Positions 24,398-32,886 are shown, numbered from the stretch's first letter. The stretch is DNA of 54,629 bases from JBIYSM02 sp044759095 (GCF_044759095.2 NZ_JBIYSM020000032.1:1-54629), one strand, 5' to 3'. Notes: a model not told the origin generated them from the sequence alone. A program made the numbers and translations.

Positions 24398-24724
24398 TCA
24401 CTTTCTTCCGCTCTGCTCCGGCTTTACGCGCAGCTTGACCACAACGAGAATGACAATGGCGACGATCAAGGCGCTTTTGACTGGCAGCTGTACGTCCAAA
24501 ATGGCAAAAATAAGGGCTCCGGCAAACAAAACCACATACAGCAGCACCATTTTCAATATCGGCATGCGGATTCTCGTGGCAAAACCCAGGTAATAAACTG
24601 CAATCAACTCAACAAAAATAAGGTAGGCACGGTATTGATCCGCCCACAGGCGAAAGCTGTCATAGGCCGTTAGCGCAGCAGGATCTGCAGGCGTATAGGT
24701 GGAGGCAAGTTCAAACCATTCCAT
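24398..24724 (-). CDS. ylaH: YlaH-like membrane protein
   Basis: Membrane protein of 108 aa with three predicted spans (about residues 35-50, 58-78 and 80-98) and a basic C terminus. The segment VYYLGFATRIRMPILKMVLLYVVLFAGALIFAIL resembles the YlaH family of Bacillales as I remember it; no function is known. The ATG at 24724 is preceded by GGGAGGGAAGAG; an in-frame extension to 24760 would run into the end of the upstream endonuclease gene. Likely co-transcribed with nfo. Confidence 0.72.
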   Translation of the reverse strand: MEWFELASTYTPADPAALTAYDSFRLWADQYRAYLIFVELIAVYYLGFATRIRMPILKMVLLYVVLFAGALIFAILDVQLPVKSALIVAIVILVVVKLRVKPEQSGRK

Positions 24725-24743
24725 GCGTTTCTCTTCCCTCCCC

Positions 24744-25595
24744 CTACTGTTCGACGACAAGTCCGGCGTTACGCAGCTGGTGCAGATACACCATTTCTTC
24801 CGCGTATTCCTGTTCGTCGTCTACCGGTGTTTCCAACACGACCGGCAGGTGCTGGAATTTTTCGTGAATGAGGAATTTGGCCAGCGCTTCGCTGCCGATT
24901 TCCCCCTTGCCGATTTTTTCATGACGGTCTTTCTGGCTCGCAAACGGTGCCTTGCTGTCATTAAAGTGGATGGCAACCAGGTGCTTCAGATAGCCCGTAC
25001 GCTCCATTTCTTCCACGAGTTGATCAAATGACTCCAGGTTCCACTGACCTGCTGCGAACGAGTGGCAGGTGTCAAAACAGAATCCGATTTTTTCCGGGTA
25101 TTTGGTGGCCCCTCGAATCTCCATCAGGGAGGGGATGGTCAATCCAAGTTCGGAGCCCTGTCCTGCCGTATTTTCCAGCAAGAGCTTCACCGGTCCGTTG
25201 TACTGTTCGAGGATCAGGTCAAGTGTTTCCACCATCCGCTTCGTGCCGTACTCTTCCCCCTCGCCCACGTGTTTTCCGCAGTGCACAACCGCTCCTACGG
25301 CACCGTACGCTTCGGCGATGTGCAGATCCTCCAGAATGGAGCGGATCGTCACCTCCTGCAAATCCTCCTTGGGCGTAGAGAGATTGGTGATGTACGGTGT
25401 ATGGCAAACCAGGACAAGCCCGTGTTCCTTAAGGAGCGCCACACCTTTTGCAGCATCCTTGTGGTCTACTTTTTTCGGGCGCAGACCTCTCGGGTTTTTC
25501 GTGAACACTTGCAGAGACTCCGCTCCCAGTTCAATCGCGCGCAGGACGGCTTGCTCCAGTCCTTTGCCGACGCTGATATGACATCCTATTTTCAA
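24744..25595 (-). CDS. nfo: Deoxyribonuclease IV (AP endonuclease, endonuclease IV)
   Basis: Cuts DNA 5' to abasic sites in base-excision repair. The 283-aa protein has a complete TIM-barrel endonuclease IV sequence: IGCHISVGKGLEQA at the start, VFTKNPRG, VCHTPYITNLS, VVHCGKHVGEG, LLLENTAGQGSELG, GFCFDTCHSFAAG, VAIHFNDSKAPFASQKDRHEKIG and VLETPVD, so all zinc-ligand histidines, glutamates and aspartates of the trinuclear site are present. It heads a transcription unit with the YlaH-like gene and is divergent from a glutathione peroxidase gene. Confidence 0.96.
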   Translation of the reverse strand: MKIGCHISVGKGLEQAVLRAIELGAESLQVFTKNPRGLRPKKVDHKDAAKGVALLKEHGLVLVCHTPYITNLSTPKEDLQEVTIRSILEDLHIAEAYGAVGAVVHCGKHVGEGEEYGTKRMVETLDLILEQYNGPVKLLLENTAGQGSELGLTIPSLMEIRGATKYPEKIGFCFDTCHSFAAGQWNLESFDQLVEEMERTGYLKHLVAIHFNDSKAPFASQKDRHEKIGKGEIGSEALAKFLIHEKFQHLPVVLETPVDDEQEYAEEMVYLHQLRNAGLVVEQ

Positions 25596-25658
25596 AACGG
25601 GTTCACTCCTGACGAATGATAAAGTGCATCCATTTAACTTTAACAGGTGCTCGTTGGC

Positions 25659-25687
25659 CTGTCAAAACCGTCCAAGCATGATATAGT
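25659..25687 (+). promoter_or_regulatory. Glutathione peroxidase promoter
   Basis: CTGTCA (25659-25664), 17-nt spacer, TATAGT (25682-25687) with an extended TG at -15/-14, about 30 nt before the start codon. Confidence 0.55.
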
Positions 25688-25719
25688 AGAAGGAAAATCC
25701 ATACAAATAGGTGATAAAC

Positions 25720-26199
25720 ATGAATCTGTACGATATTTCCGTGCGAACGATTACAGGCGAGAGCAAGACCATGTCCGACTATAAAGGAAAAGTGCTGCTC
25801 ATCGTCAACACTGCCAGCAAATGCGGTCTGACTCCTCAGTACAAGGGACTGCAGTCGCTGTATGAGCGCTATCGCGAGCAGGGTTTGGAAGTGCTGGGCT
25901 TCCCGTGCAACCAGTTCGCCAGTCAGGAACCTGGCACAAATGAGGAAATTGCCCGCTTCTGTGACCTTACCTATGGGGTAACGTTCCCCCTGTTTGCCAA
26001 GATCGACGTAAACGGCCCGAACACCCACCCGCTCTACCAGCATCTGAAAGCCCAAGCGCCTGAAAATCAGAATCAGGACATCGAATGGAACTTCGCCAAA
26101 TTCCTGGTCGACCGCAGCGGCAACGTGGTAAAACGTTACGCTCCCGACACCCAGCCACAAGACCTGGCCAAAGACATCGAGCGTTATTTGAACGAATGA
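25720..26199 (+). CDS. Glutathione peroxidase family protein (thiol peroxidase, BsaA type)
   Basis: Thioredoxin-fold peroxidase of 159 aa that reduces hydroperoxides with a cysteine in place of selenocysteine. The peroxidatic cysteine is in NTASKCGLTPQYKGLQ (about residue 35), the glutamine and resolving-type cysteine region in GFPCNQFASQEPG, and the catalytic tryptophan in IEWNFAKFLVDR. Bacillales make little glutathione, so thioredoxin or bacillithiol is the likely reductant. The ATG at 25720 follows AGGTGAT; a GTG three codons earlier is less likely. Confidence 0.92.
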   Translation: MNLYDISVRTITGESKTMSDYKGKVLLIVNTASKCGLTPQYKGLQSLYERYREQGLEVLGFPCNQFASQEPGTNEEIARFCDLTYGVTFPLFAKIDVNGPNTHPLYQHLKAQAPENQNQDIEWNFAKFLVDRSGNVVKRYAPDTQPQDLAKDIERYLNE

Positions 26200-26217
26200 A
26201 AGGTTGCCGCACGTAAG

Positions 26218-26313
26218 AAAACCCACCCGGCATTAGCTAACGCTTCGCCGGGCGGGGCCCCGAACACTTTTCTAGCGGCTGTATGGGATGTCCAAATTTA
26301 TAAATTCTTATAC
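26218..26313 (+). repeat. Interspersed hairpin element, copy F without inner hairpin
   Basis: Outer stem arms CCCACCCGGC and GCCGGGCGGGG are separated by only about 13 nt (attagctaacgctt) because the inner hairpin is missing; the conserved block and tail are intact. Confidence 0.92.
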
Positions 26314-26314
26314 A

Positions 26315-26358
26315 CAAAAAAAGCCGACGGATTGAAACAAAGTCCATCGGCCATTTTT
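26315..26358. terminator. Terminator of the LivJ-like gene
   Basis: Minus strand GCCGATGG / CCGTCGGC hairpin flanked by A and T runs, 2 nt from element copy F. It can serve both directions. Confidence 0.8.
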
Positions 26359-26374
26359 TTGCTAACGTGCCTGT

Positions 26375-27625
26375 TTATTCGGCTTTGCCAACAAAGACAG
26401 ATTTGTCTTTACCTTGTTCATATTTGTAGATAAATACATCAGCGTACAGGTTGTCACCTTTCTCGTCAAACGTAACTTTGGTGAATTGTCCCTGGAAATC
26501 TTTCGTCTTATGGACGGCTTCCAAAACCTGTTCGCGGGTTGGCTTCTTGCCGCCGTTTGCTTTAATCGCTTCCAGAACGCCGTTCAAAAGAACGTTCATC
26601 GCATCATAACCGTAAACGGAGAACGCCTCCAAAGGTTTATTGGTTTTTGCTTTGTATTCCTCAGCCCATTTTTTACCCTCTTCGGTTTGGGTAACGTCTC
26701 CAGCTACGGAAGTAAAGATCACTCCGTCAACGGCAGGACCGGCTATCTTGATCATATCCGAGTTGTCAAATCCGTCTCCACCCATAAAGTATCCCTTATA
26801 TCCTTTTTCGCGGGCTTGTTTGATCAGGATACCGCCTTCCGGGTACATACCGCCGAAGAAAATCAAGTCTGGATTTTTCGAGATGATCTGGTTAAGTACA
26901 GCCGTATAATCCTTCTCACCCGCAGTTATCCCTTCAAATCCCAACACTTCTACGCCATCTTTTTCAAACTGTTTCTTTACTTGGTCTGCCAAACCTTGAC
27001 CGTATGCGGTTTTGTCATGGATGACATACACTTTTTTGGCGCCTAGTGCATTTTTCGCGTACATCGCTGCTTTCGGACCCTGTGAGTCATCCCGCGCACA
27101 AATCCGGTGTACGGTCTTTTTCCCTTCTTCCGTCAGCTTTACGCCTGTGTTGGCCGGCGATACCATAACCACATTGGCTTCTTCATATTTTACTGAGGCC
27201 GGAATGGCGACGCCCGTATTCAAGTGACCGACTACGCCAAGTACATCAGGATTGGAGATAATCATCTCCGCGTTGGAAACCCCGATTTTCGGGTCTGCTT
27301 GGTCATCCTGAGGGAACAGTTGAAGATCAAACCCCCATTTTTTAAATTCTTCTTTTTTTAGATTCAATGCATATTCGGCACCGCTTTTGATGGAGTCTCC
27401 CTGTGCGGACTGACTGCCGGATAGAGGGCTTTGCGTGGCAATCAAGATTTTCTCTCCAGCCCCACCGCCTGAAGATCCCGATTGGGAAGCGGGAGCGGAA
27501 CCGCCGCTATTTACGCTTCCGGATGTGTTTCCTCCGGTCGAATTGGTAGAAGTAGCACAACCCGCAAGTGCAAAGCTTGCTACCAACGCCGCTGACAAAA
27601 AACTGAGCTGAGTACGTTTCTTCAT
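26375..27625 (-). CDS. Branched-chain amino acid ABC transporter substrate-binding lipoprotein (LivJ type)
   Basis: Extracytoplasmic binding lipoprotein of 416 aa. The signal peptide LSFLSAALVASFALAGC has a clear lipobox (cysteine near residue 22), followed by a Gly/Ser-rich linker. The mature part is a periplasmic-binding-protein type I fold: ATQSPLSGSQSAQGDSIKSG, DDQADPKIGVSNAEMII, GVVGHLNTGVAIPAS and FFGGMYPEGGILIKQAREKG are typical of LivJ/amide-binding proteins. No livHMGF permease or ATPase gene is present in the window, so it is an orphan component. The start at 27625 gives the canonical signal sequence. Confidence 0.9.
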   Translation of the reverse strand: MKKRTQLSFLSAALVASFALAGCATSTNSTGGNTSGSVNSGGSAPASQSGSSGGGAGEKILIATQSPLSGSQSAQGDSIKSGAEYALNLKKEEFKKWGFDLQLFPQDDQADPKIGVSNAEMIISNPDVLGVVGHLNTGVAIPASVKYEEANVVMVSPANTGVKLTEEGKKTVHRICARDDSQGPKAAMYAKNALGAKKVYVIHDKTAYGQGLADQVKKQFEKDGVEVLGFEGITAGEKDYTAVLNQIISKNPDLIFFGGMYPEGGILIKQAREKGYKGYFMGGDGFDNSDMIKIAGPAVDGVIFTSVAGDVTQTEEGKKWAEEYKAKTNKPLEAFSVYGYDAMNVLLNGVLEAIKANGGKKPTREQVLEAVHKTKDFQGQFTKVTFDEKGDNLYADVFIYKYEQGKDKSVFVGKAE

Positions 27626-27758
27626 ACTGATTTGAATCCCCCTTTTCTTTTTTAAGGCCATTTATGCCAAACATGGCTAAGTTCAATATTATTGTAAAAT
27701 AAATCATAAAATTTACAAGAAAAAAAATATTTTTTATATAAAGTCAACGATTACATAA

Positions 27759-27901
27759 AAAAACCACCCGGCATTAGCTATCCTCGACCCACTCGGCGTT
27801 AGCTACCGCTGTGCCGAGTGGGGTCCCCTTCTTCGCCGGGCGGGGCCCCGATCACTTTTCTATCGGCTGTATGGGTTGTCCAAATTTATAAATTCTTATA
27901 C
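27759..27901 (+). repeat. Interspersed hairpin element, copy G
   Basis: Full copy with a few tail substitutions (cgatcac, tatcggc, gggttgtcc). It sits in the AT-rich region upstream of the LivJ-like gene and directly next to the typA terminator. Confidence 0.92.
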
Positions 27902-27904
27902 ACA

Positions 27905-27947
27905 AAAAATAGTCCCCTTCCTTTTGAAAAAAGAAGGGGACTTTTCA
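27905..27947 (-). terminator. typA terminator
   Basis: AGTCCCCTTC / GAAGGGGACT hairpin followed by ATTTTTTG on the minus strand. Confidence 0.85.
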
Positions 27948-27965
27948 TGATGGATCCTCGAAAGA

Positions 27966-29807
27966 TTAGACCTGCGGCTGCGCTTCCCAGCGTTTTTGCT
28001 TTTCGTAGCGCTCCCGGTCAGATTTGTTGAGGTATTTCTTGCGCAGGCGAACCGATTGCGGAGTAACCTCGCAAAGTTCGTCGTCGTTCAGGTATTCCAG
28101 CGCCTCTTCCAGTGTCAGAATGCGCGGCGTCTTCATTTTTACCGTCTCTTCCTTGGTCGCGGAACGGACGTTGGTCGCGTGTTTCTCCTTGCAGACGTTG
28201 ACGGTCAGATCGTTGTCGCGGTTGTGCTCACCGACGATCATGCCCTCGTATACTTCCGTACCCGGATGGATGAACATGACGCCGCGATCCTCCACGGACA
28301 TCAGGCCGTAGGTAGTAGCCGTCCCTGTATCGTTGGAGATCAATACACCGGCATGACGTCCGCCTACCTGTCCAGGAACGTACGGGCGATAGCTGTCAAA
28401 CGAGTGGTTCATGATGCCGTAACCGCGGGTAATGGTCAGGAATTCGGTCCGGTAGCCGATCAGTCCGCGGGACGGAATAATAAATTCCAGGCGAACTTGC
28501 CCGAATCCGTTGTTGATCATGTTCACCATTTCCGCTTTTCGTGTACCCAGGGTCTCCATCACGGAACCGGTGTATTCCTCCGGCACATCGATGATCAGAC
28601 GCTCTGCCGGCTCCATTTTTTGACCGTCGATCTCACGGATGATCACTTCCGGTTTGGAAACGGCCAGCTCAAAGCCTTCCCGGCGCATGTTTTCCACAAG
28701 AATGGACAGGTGAAGTTCGCCCCGTCCGGACACGATGAACGCATCGGGTGAATCGGTTTCGTCAACACGCAGCGACACGTCCGTCTCCAGCTCAGCCATC
28801 AGACGGTCACGCAGTTTGCGGGAGGTCACGTGTTTGCCTTCGCGGCCGGCAAACGGGCTGTTGTTGACGAGAAACGTCATTTGCAGCGTCGGCTCGTCGA
28901 TTTTCAACAACGGCAGCGGATCCGGATGGTCGATGTGGCAAACCGTCTCCCCGACGTTGATGTCTTCCAATCCTGCGATGGCAACGATATCTCCGGCGCG
29001 GGCCGTTTTCTGCTCCACGCGCTGCAAGCCAGAAAAGCCAAACAGCTTCTGTACGCGCATGCGCTTCACGGAGCCGTCGCGCTTCACGAGGGATACCATA
29101 TCGTTTACGTTGATGGTTCCCCGGTAGATACGGCCAATTCCGATTCGGCCGAGGAAGTCGTTGTAGTCCAGCATGGTTACCTGCATTTGGAGGGGAGCTT
29201 CTTCATCCGCTTCCGGTGCCGGGATGTGCTGTACGATCGTGTCAAACAGCGGTCTCAAGTCGCCTTCCAGTTTGTCTGGTTCCATACCGGCGATCCCTTG
29301 CAGACCGGATGCGTATACGATCGGGAACTCCAGCTGATCTTCCGTCGCGTCCAGATCAATGAACAGGTCGTACACTTCATTGATCACTTCCTGCGGACGG
29401 GCGTTTTCCCGGTCTACCTTGTTCACCACGACGATCGGCGTTACTTTTGCTTCCAGGGCTTTGCGCAGTACGAAACGGGTCTGCGGCATGCAGCCCTCAA
29501 ACGCGTCCACAATCAGCAGAACGCCGTCCACCATGCTCATGATGCGCTCCACTTCTCCTCCAAAGTCGGCGTGGCCAGGCGTATCCAGAATGTTGATGGT
29601 GTACTCGTTGTATTTAACAGATGTTGTTTTTGCCAGAATCGTAATTCCGCGTTCGCGCTCCAGGTCGTTGGAGTCCATCATCCGGTCCTCCACTTGCTGG
29701 TTGCTGCGGAACGTACCTGATTGAATCAACAATTTGTCAACCAATGTTGTTTTCCCGTGGTCGACGTGGGCGATAATGGCAATGTTGCGTATATCAAGGC
29801 GTTTCAT
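27966..29807 (-). CDS. typA: Ribosome-associated GTPase TypA/BipA
   Basis: Translational GTPase that acts on the ribosome during assembly and stress. The 613-aa protein has the G1 loop AHVDHGKTT, the G2 threonine in RERGITI, G3 DTPGHADFGG and G4 NKVDR, then EF-G-like domains and the BipA C-terminal domain. The frame stays open upstream through one unit of the repeat array (to 29915), but the ATG at 29807, 5 nt after AAGGAGG, gives the standard N terminus MKRLDIRN. Leader translation in the repeats could still yield an N-terminally extended form. It is transcribed through a leader of five tandem repeats. Confidence 0.96.
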   Translation of the reverse strand: MKRLDIRNIAIIAHVDHGKTTLVDKLLIQSGTFRSNQQVEDRMMDSNDLERERGITILAKTTSVKYNEYTINILDTPGHADFGGEVERIMSMVDGVLLIVDAFEGCMPQTRFVLRKALEAKVTPIVVVNKVDRENARPQEVINEVYDLFIDLDATEDQLEFPIVYASGLQGIAGMEPDKLEGDLRPLFDTIVQHIPAPEADEEAPLQMQVTMLDYNDFLGRIGIGRIYRGTINVNDMVSLVKRDGSVKRMRVQKLFGFSGLQRVEQKTARAGDIVAIAGLEDINVGETVCHIDHPDPLPLLKIDEPTLQMTFLVNNSPFAGREGKHVTSRKLRDRLMAELETDVSLRVDETDSPDAFIVSGRGELHLSILVENMRREGFELAVSKPEVIIREIDGQKMEPAERLIIDVPEEYTGSVMETLGTRKAEMVNMINNGFGQVRLEFIIPSRGLIGYRTEFLTITRGYGIMNHSFDSYRPYVPGQVGGRHAGVLISNDTGTATTYGLMSVEDRGVMFIHPGTEVYEGMIVGEHNRDNDLTVNVCKEKHATNVRSATKEETVKMKTPRILTLEEALEYLNDDELCEVTPQSVRLRKKYLNKSDRERYEKQKRWEAQPQV

Positions 29808-29816
29808 AACTTCCTC

Positions 29817-30150
29817 CTTCATCGTGGCGATACTGCGTCGAGTCAACATCTTGCGAAGCCACACCCAGGTCCCCGCAGGGGGCTTCATCGTGGCGATACT
29901 GCGTCGAGTCAACATCCTTGCGAAGCCACACCCAGGTCCCCGCAGGGGGCTTCATCGTGGCGATACTGCGTCGAGTCAACATCCTTGCGAAGCCACACCC
30001 AGGTCCCCGCAGGGGGCTTCATCGTGGCGATACTGCGTCGAGTCAACATCCTTGCGAAGCCACACCCAGGTCCCCGCAGGGGGCTTCATCGTGGCGATAC
30101 TGCGTCGAGTCAACATCCTTGCGAAGCCACACCCAGGTCCCCGCAGGGGG
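29817..30150 (-). repeat. Tandem array of five 66-67-bp repeats in the typA leader
   Basis: Head-to-tail units begin at 29817, 29883, 29950, 30017 and 30084, near-identical and without spacers. The unit next to typA is 66 bp (one C fewer); the others are 67 bp. Each starts CTTCATCGTGGCGATACTG on the plus strand and ends CCCCGCAGGGGG. The unit is clearly homologous to the array at 5046-5223. CCCCGCAGGGG and GAAGCC/GGCTTC can form hairpins. On the minus strand the unit ends in ATGAAG, which merges with the typA ribosome site AAGGAGG. Confidence 0.93.
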
Positions 30151-30170
30151 CCCTTTTATGCATACCATCC

Positions 30171-30199
30171 ATATTAGCAGGAAGATGTTAGCTTCACAA
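30171..30199 (-). promoter_or_regulatory. typA promoter
   Basis: TTGTGA (30194-30199), 17-nt spacer, TAATAT (30171-30176) on the minus strand, just upstream of the repeat array, so the array is expected in the 5' untranslated region. Confidence 0.6.
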
Positions 30200-30224
30200 T
30201 GGAAAGTTCATTAAAAATAAAATA

Positions 30225-30336
30225 AACCCACCCGGCATGAGCCAGGCTCTTCCCCCAGCGATAGCTTTCACGCCTTCGGGGTGGGCCCGGTATTTGCCGG
30301 GCGAGGGCACCGAACTCTTTCCGAGGGGCTGTCTCA
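30225..30336 (+). repeat. Interspersed hairpin element, diverged copy H
   Basis: The outer stem CCCACCCGGC (30227-30236) / GCCGGGCGAGGG (30296-30307) is kept; the inner part and the following block (caccgaactctttccgagg) are diverged, and there is no AT-rich tail. It is the only copy placed in front of a plus-strand gene rather than at a terminator. Confidence 0.7.
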
Positions 30337-30367
30337 TGGTAAAATGAGGAAAGGAGGAGGAGACTTT

Positions 30368-31678
30368 ATGGACAGACTTGTTTCCAAAACGGAAATAACC
30401 GACAGCCTGATGGATCTGGCTGATACGTTTGGTGTCTTTACTGCGCTGTTTACCCGCGAACAGCACATCCGCCGCGCCGAATGGCAGGACGGCGCCTTCC
30501 GCATGCGGAACAACGACTTGCAGCGGATGCTTTGCCTGACGGTTATTACGGCGGACAATGCCGTAGGACAAGCCTGGTCGGAAGACTGGTCGCTTGCTGC
30601 CGTCCAGCGCTGCTTTCACGTTGCCAGGAACAACGCTCGACAAGACCCGCTTCGGCTTGCATCCATTCAGGAAATGGCCAGGGAGGAAAAACGTCTCCCC
30701 GCCATGTCTAAAGCAGGTTCAGAAGCTCCAGAGACTGAAAGCTTGCCTCGAGAGGTGGAACGCCTGCATCAGCAAGCAGCTGCCCGAATCGCTCCCTACA
30801 GCTTAACGACAACTCTGGAAAACGTTCTGGAGCAGATGCGCGTGGTTCGAAGTGACGGCATTTCGTACGCTGTCCGTTTTTCTCGCTTGATCACGGATCA
30901 CGTCACTTATCTTCCTGCAGGCAACGCCCTGCACCGGATACGTATCGGTACCAGCCATTTACCCCAAAACGGCTGGGATGTGCAGCACCATCTCGCTGCC
31001 TTGTCCGAGCAGACCGAACGGTTTATCCGCGACTTTCCGACTCTTTCTGATTTGGAACATTCCGCCTATTGTACACACGCTCCCCTGACTGACTGTCCGC
31101 TTCTGCTGGATATCGAACTGCTCGCCAGGCTCGTATATGCCTGGGTGCAAAGCAGCCGCACAACCATCGGATCACGAGCGATCATCCAGGCTGTCGCACT
31201 GGATGGGTGCCCCGGATACTTCCCGCTCCATCCCTGGGGATGTTTGTTTCCGCCGCTCACGCTGCTCTCCCCGACCGGCCCAGAACCTGCTCATTTGCAC
31301 GCGGTGCGAGGAATATCCGGCTTTTCCAATCACCTCCTGGTACGCTTGCCCGACTCGCTGGAACAGGTCCAACACGTGGACCACCTGTTTGAACAGGCCG
31401 GCCGTATGGGAATGGATGGGACGTGGCTGCTGTTGGAGGGCGTTGATTGGTTTGCTTTTGACGAAAACAGCGGATTATGCAGCTTTCTACCCCGAGGCAT
31501 GAGGACCCGTCATGAGATTTTGAAACCATGCCTTTTTGAACTGCCGCTTAATCGCGTAATGGAATCACTATGGGCCGGAGCCGGTGAAACCGTCATCGGG
31601 TGGGGATCTGAAGACCTCTTGTGGACCGTTTCAGGTCCTCAATATGTGCTGGTTCAGCCGATAAGGAGGGAAGCGTAA
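30368..31678 (+). CDS. Unrecognised protein, first of a pair (weak TldD-like features)
   Basis: Soluble 436-aa protein without a signal peptide or membrane span; I cannot name its family with confidence. The overall layout, an alpha/beta N-terminal part, then SDGISYAVRFSRL (about residues 163-175) and later CPLLLDIELLARLVYAWV (about 240-257) and VALDGCPGYFPLHPWG, loosely recalls the TldD/TldE (PmbA) metalloprotease pair. The HExxxH-type metal motif of TldD is not seen, so activity is doubtful. The start ATG follows AAAGGAGGAGGAG. Its stop codon overlaps the next ATG (TAATG), so the two products are likely made together. Confidence 0.6.
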   Translation: MDRLVSKTEITDSLMDLADTFGVFTALFTREQHIRRAEWQDGAFRMRNNDLQRMLCLTVITADNAVGQAWSEDWSLAAVQRCFHVARNNARQDPLRLASIQEMAREEKRLPAMSKAGSEAPETESLPREVERLHQQAAARIAPYSLTTTLENVLEQMRVVRSDGISYAVRFSRLITDHVTYLPAGNALHRIRIGTSHLPQNGWDVQHHLAALSEQTERFIRDFPTLSDLEHSAYCTHAPLTDCPLLLDIELLARLVYAWVQSSRTTIGSRAIIQAVALDGCPGYFPLHPWGCLFPPLTLLSPTGPEPAHLHAVRGISGFSNHLLVRLPDSLEQVQHVDHLFEQAGRMGMDGTWLLLEGVDWFAFDENSGLCSFLPRGMRTRHEILKPCLFELPLNRVMESLWAGAGETVIGWGSEDLLWTVSGPQYVLVQPIRREA

Positions 31679-32841
31679 TGGCTTGGGCGGACGATCTGAG
31701 GGAACAGCTCGAGCAAGAGATCCAAAAGCCATCCGGTCCTGTCGGAATCATCGCCTACTGCTTTTGCCTGGATGAACAGCAGACGACAGCCATGGAAGGA
31801 TCCTATCTCATGACAGGCAGCGGCGCCTTGACGTTGATCTGGCAGGATGGCAGCGTCTCCAGTCATCGACTTTCGCCATTCCTGTCAAAAGAGGAACGCT
31901 TGCCGATTCCCTTTTGGCAAAGCGGTCGATATTTTGACCGCAATCAACGCCGCTTGCGCAAACCTCCAACCTTCCCGCTGCCGGATATACCTCTCCATGA
32001 TCCCAATGTCTTCAGGCACTTCAAGCAGCTGACGGCTTGCCATCCTGCTGAAGACCTGCGGTTGGAGCTTACGCTGCACAAGCGAACGGTCCGTCACTCC
32101 CATGGTCTATTCCTGCAGGCGGAAATGACCGCTGTACGCTCTGCCCGCCTCCCGTTTGTTTATGAAAGCCGCCGGTTGCCAAATGAAAAGGAGGCTGCGT
32201 TTCTAAAGACGGAATCGGATTGGATCAGTCTGCTCACTCCCAAGCCCCTGTGCTCCATCCTTTTGAAAAATTCGAACACGAAGCTGCTGCTGGCTCCAGA
32301 CGCATTTCGCAGCCTCCTGTACAACACGTACTGTCGCTTTCTTCACCAGGGGCACACGCGATCCCTTGCACTCGCCTTTGCCGATGAGATGGCTGGACGC
32401 AGTGGTTTGACCGTCTTGTATGATCCGCTGGTCCCTTGGTCACGGGGCAGCTTTCTCTTCACATCACAAGGAGTAATTCCGGCAGCATGCGATGTCTTTC
32501 AGGCGCCTGCTTTGGTTCCTTCTGACTGCGAACCGGCTTCCTTTCACTGGAAAAGACCTGCCCCTCCCCAGCCGTTTCGGGAATGGCTTGTCAATCAACC
32601 GGACGTGCTGTTCATTCCGGAGTGGCGGCTGCCCGGTGTGTTTCAACCTCGCCGGTCCATCTTTGCCTGGATCCCTCGAGCGTACCGGTTTCAACAGGGG
32701 CGGCTCACGGAACAGGGAAATCTGACCTTGCCCGTATCGCTCATGTCCATATTGTCCTCGCCGGCGCTTGAATCGGTGCAAAGACCCGGGTGGGACACGG
32801 CAGGATTGGTCTTGCCATTGCCCCATATCATCCCTGATTAA
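31678..32841 (+). CDS. Unrecognised protein, second of a pair (weak TldE-like features)
   Basis: Soluble 387-aa protein translationally coupled to the preceding gene. HSHGLFLQAEMTAVRSARLPFVYESR (about residues 142-167), then KLLLAPDAFRSLLYNTYCRFL and RSGLTVLYDPLVPWSRGSFLFTSQGVIPA resemble in order the TldE/PmbA pattern (serine/glycine strand, 'lLspea...LL', 'DdP..p.g.gs..fd.eG'). This is pattern similarity by eye only. AAGGAGGG precedes the ATG within the end of the previous gene. Nothing in the neighbourhood indicates a peptide substrate. Confidence 0.6.
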   Translation: MAWADDLREQLEQEIQKPSGPVGIIAYCFCLDEQQTTAMEGSYLMTGSGALTLIWQDGSVSSHRLSPFLSKEERLPIPFWQSGRYFDRNQRRLRKPPTFPLPDIPLHDPNVFRHFKQLTACHPAEDLRLELTLHKRTVRHSHGLFLQAEMTAVRSARLPFVYESRRLPNEKEAAFLKTESDWISLLTPKPLCSILLKNSNTKLLLAPDAFRSLLYNTYCRFLHQGHTRSLALAFADEMAGRSGLTVLYDPLVPWSRGSFLFTSQGVIPAACDVFQAPALVPSDCEPASFHWKRPAPPQPFREWLVNQPDVLFIPEWRLPGVFQPRRSIFAWIPRAYRFQQGRLTEQGNLTLPVSLMSILSSPALESVQRPGWDTAGLVLPLPHIIPD

Positions 32842-32886
32842 GGCACAACCTCCGGTACCATACTAAGTAACGGAGGTGGCATACAC

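Noticed and set aside
29808..29915. N-terminal extension of TypA through the first repeat unit
   Set aside because: The frame is open, but AAGGAGG before the ATG at 29807 and the standard TypA N terminus favour the shorter protein. It is kept only as a possible minor form.
29817..30150. Possible CRISPR array
   Set aside because: Units are directly head to tail with no spacers between them, are 66-67 bp long and have no cas genes nearby. The same holds for 5046-5223.
29721..30214. Long plus-strand open frames across the typA leader
   Set aside because: They exist only because the repeat unit lacks stops in those frames. They are antisense to typA or inside the array, and no ribosome site or family sequence is present.
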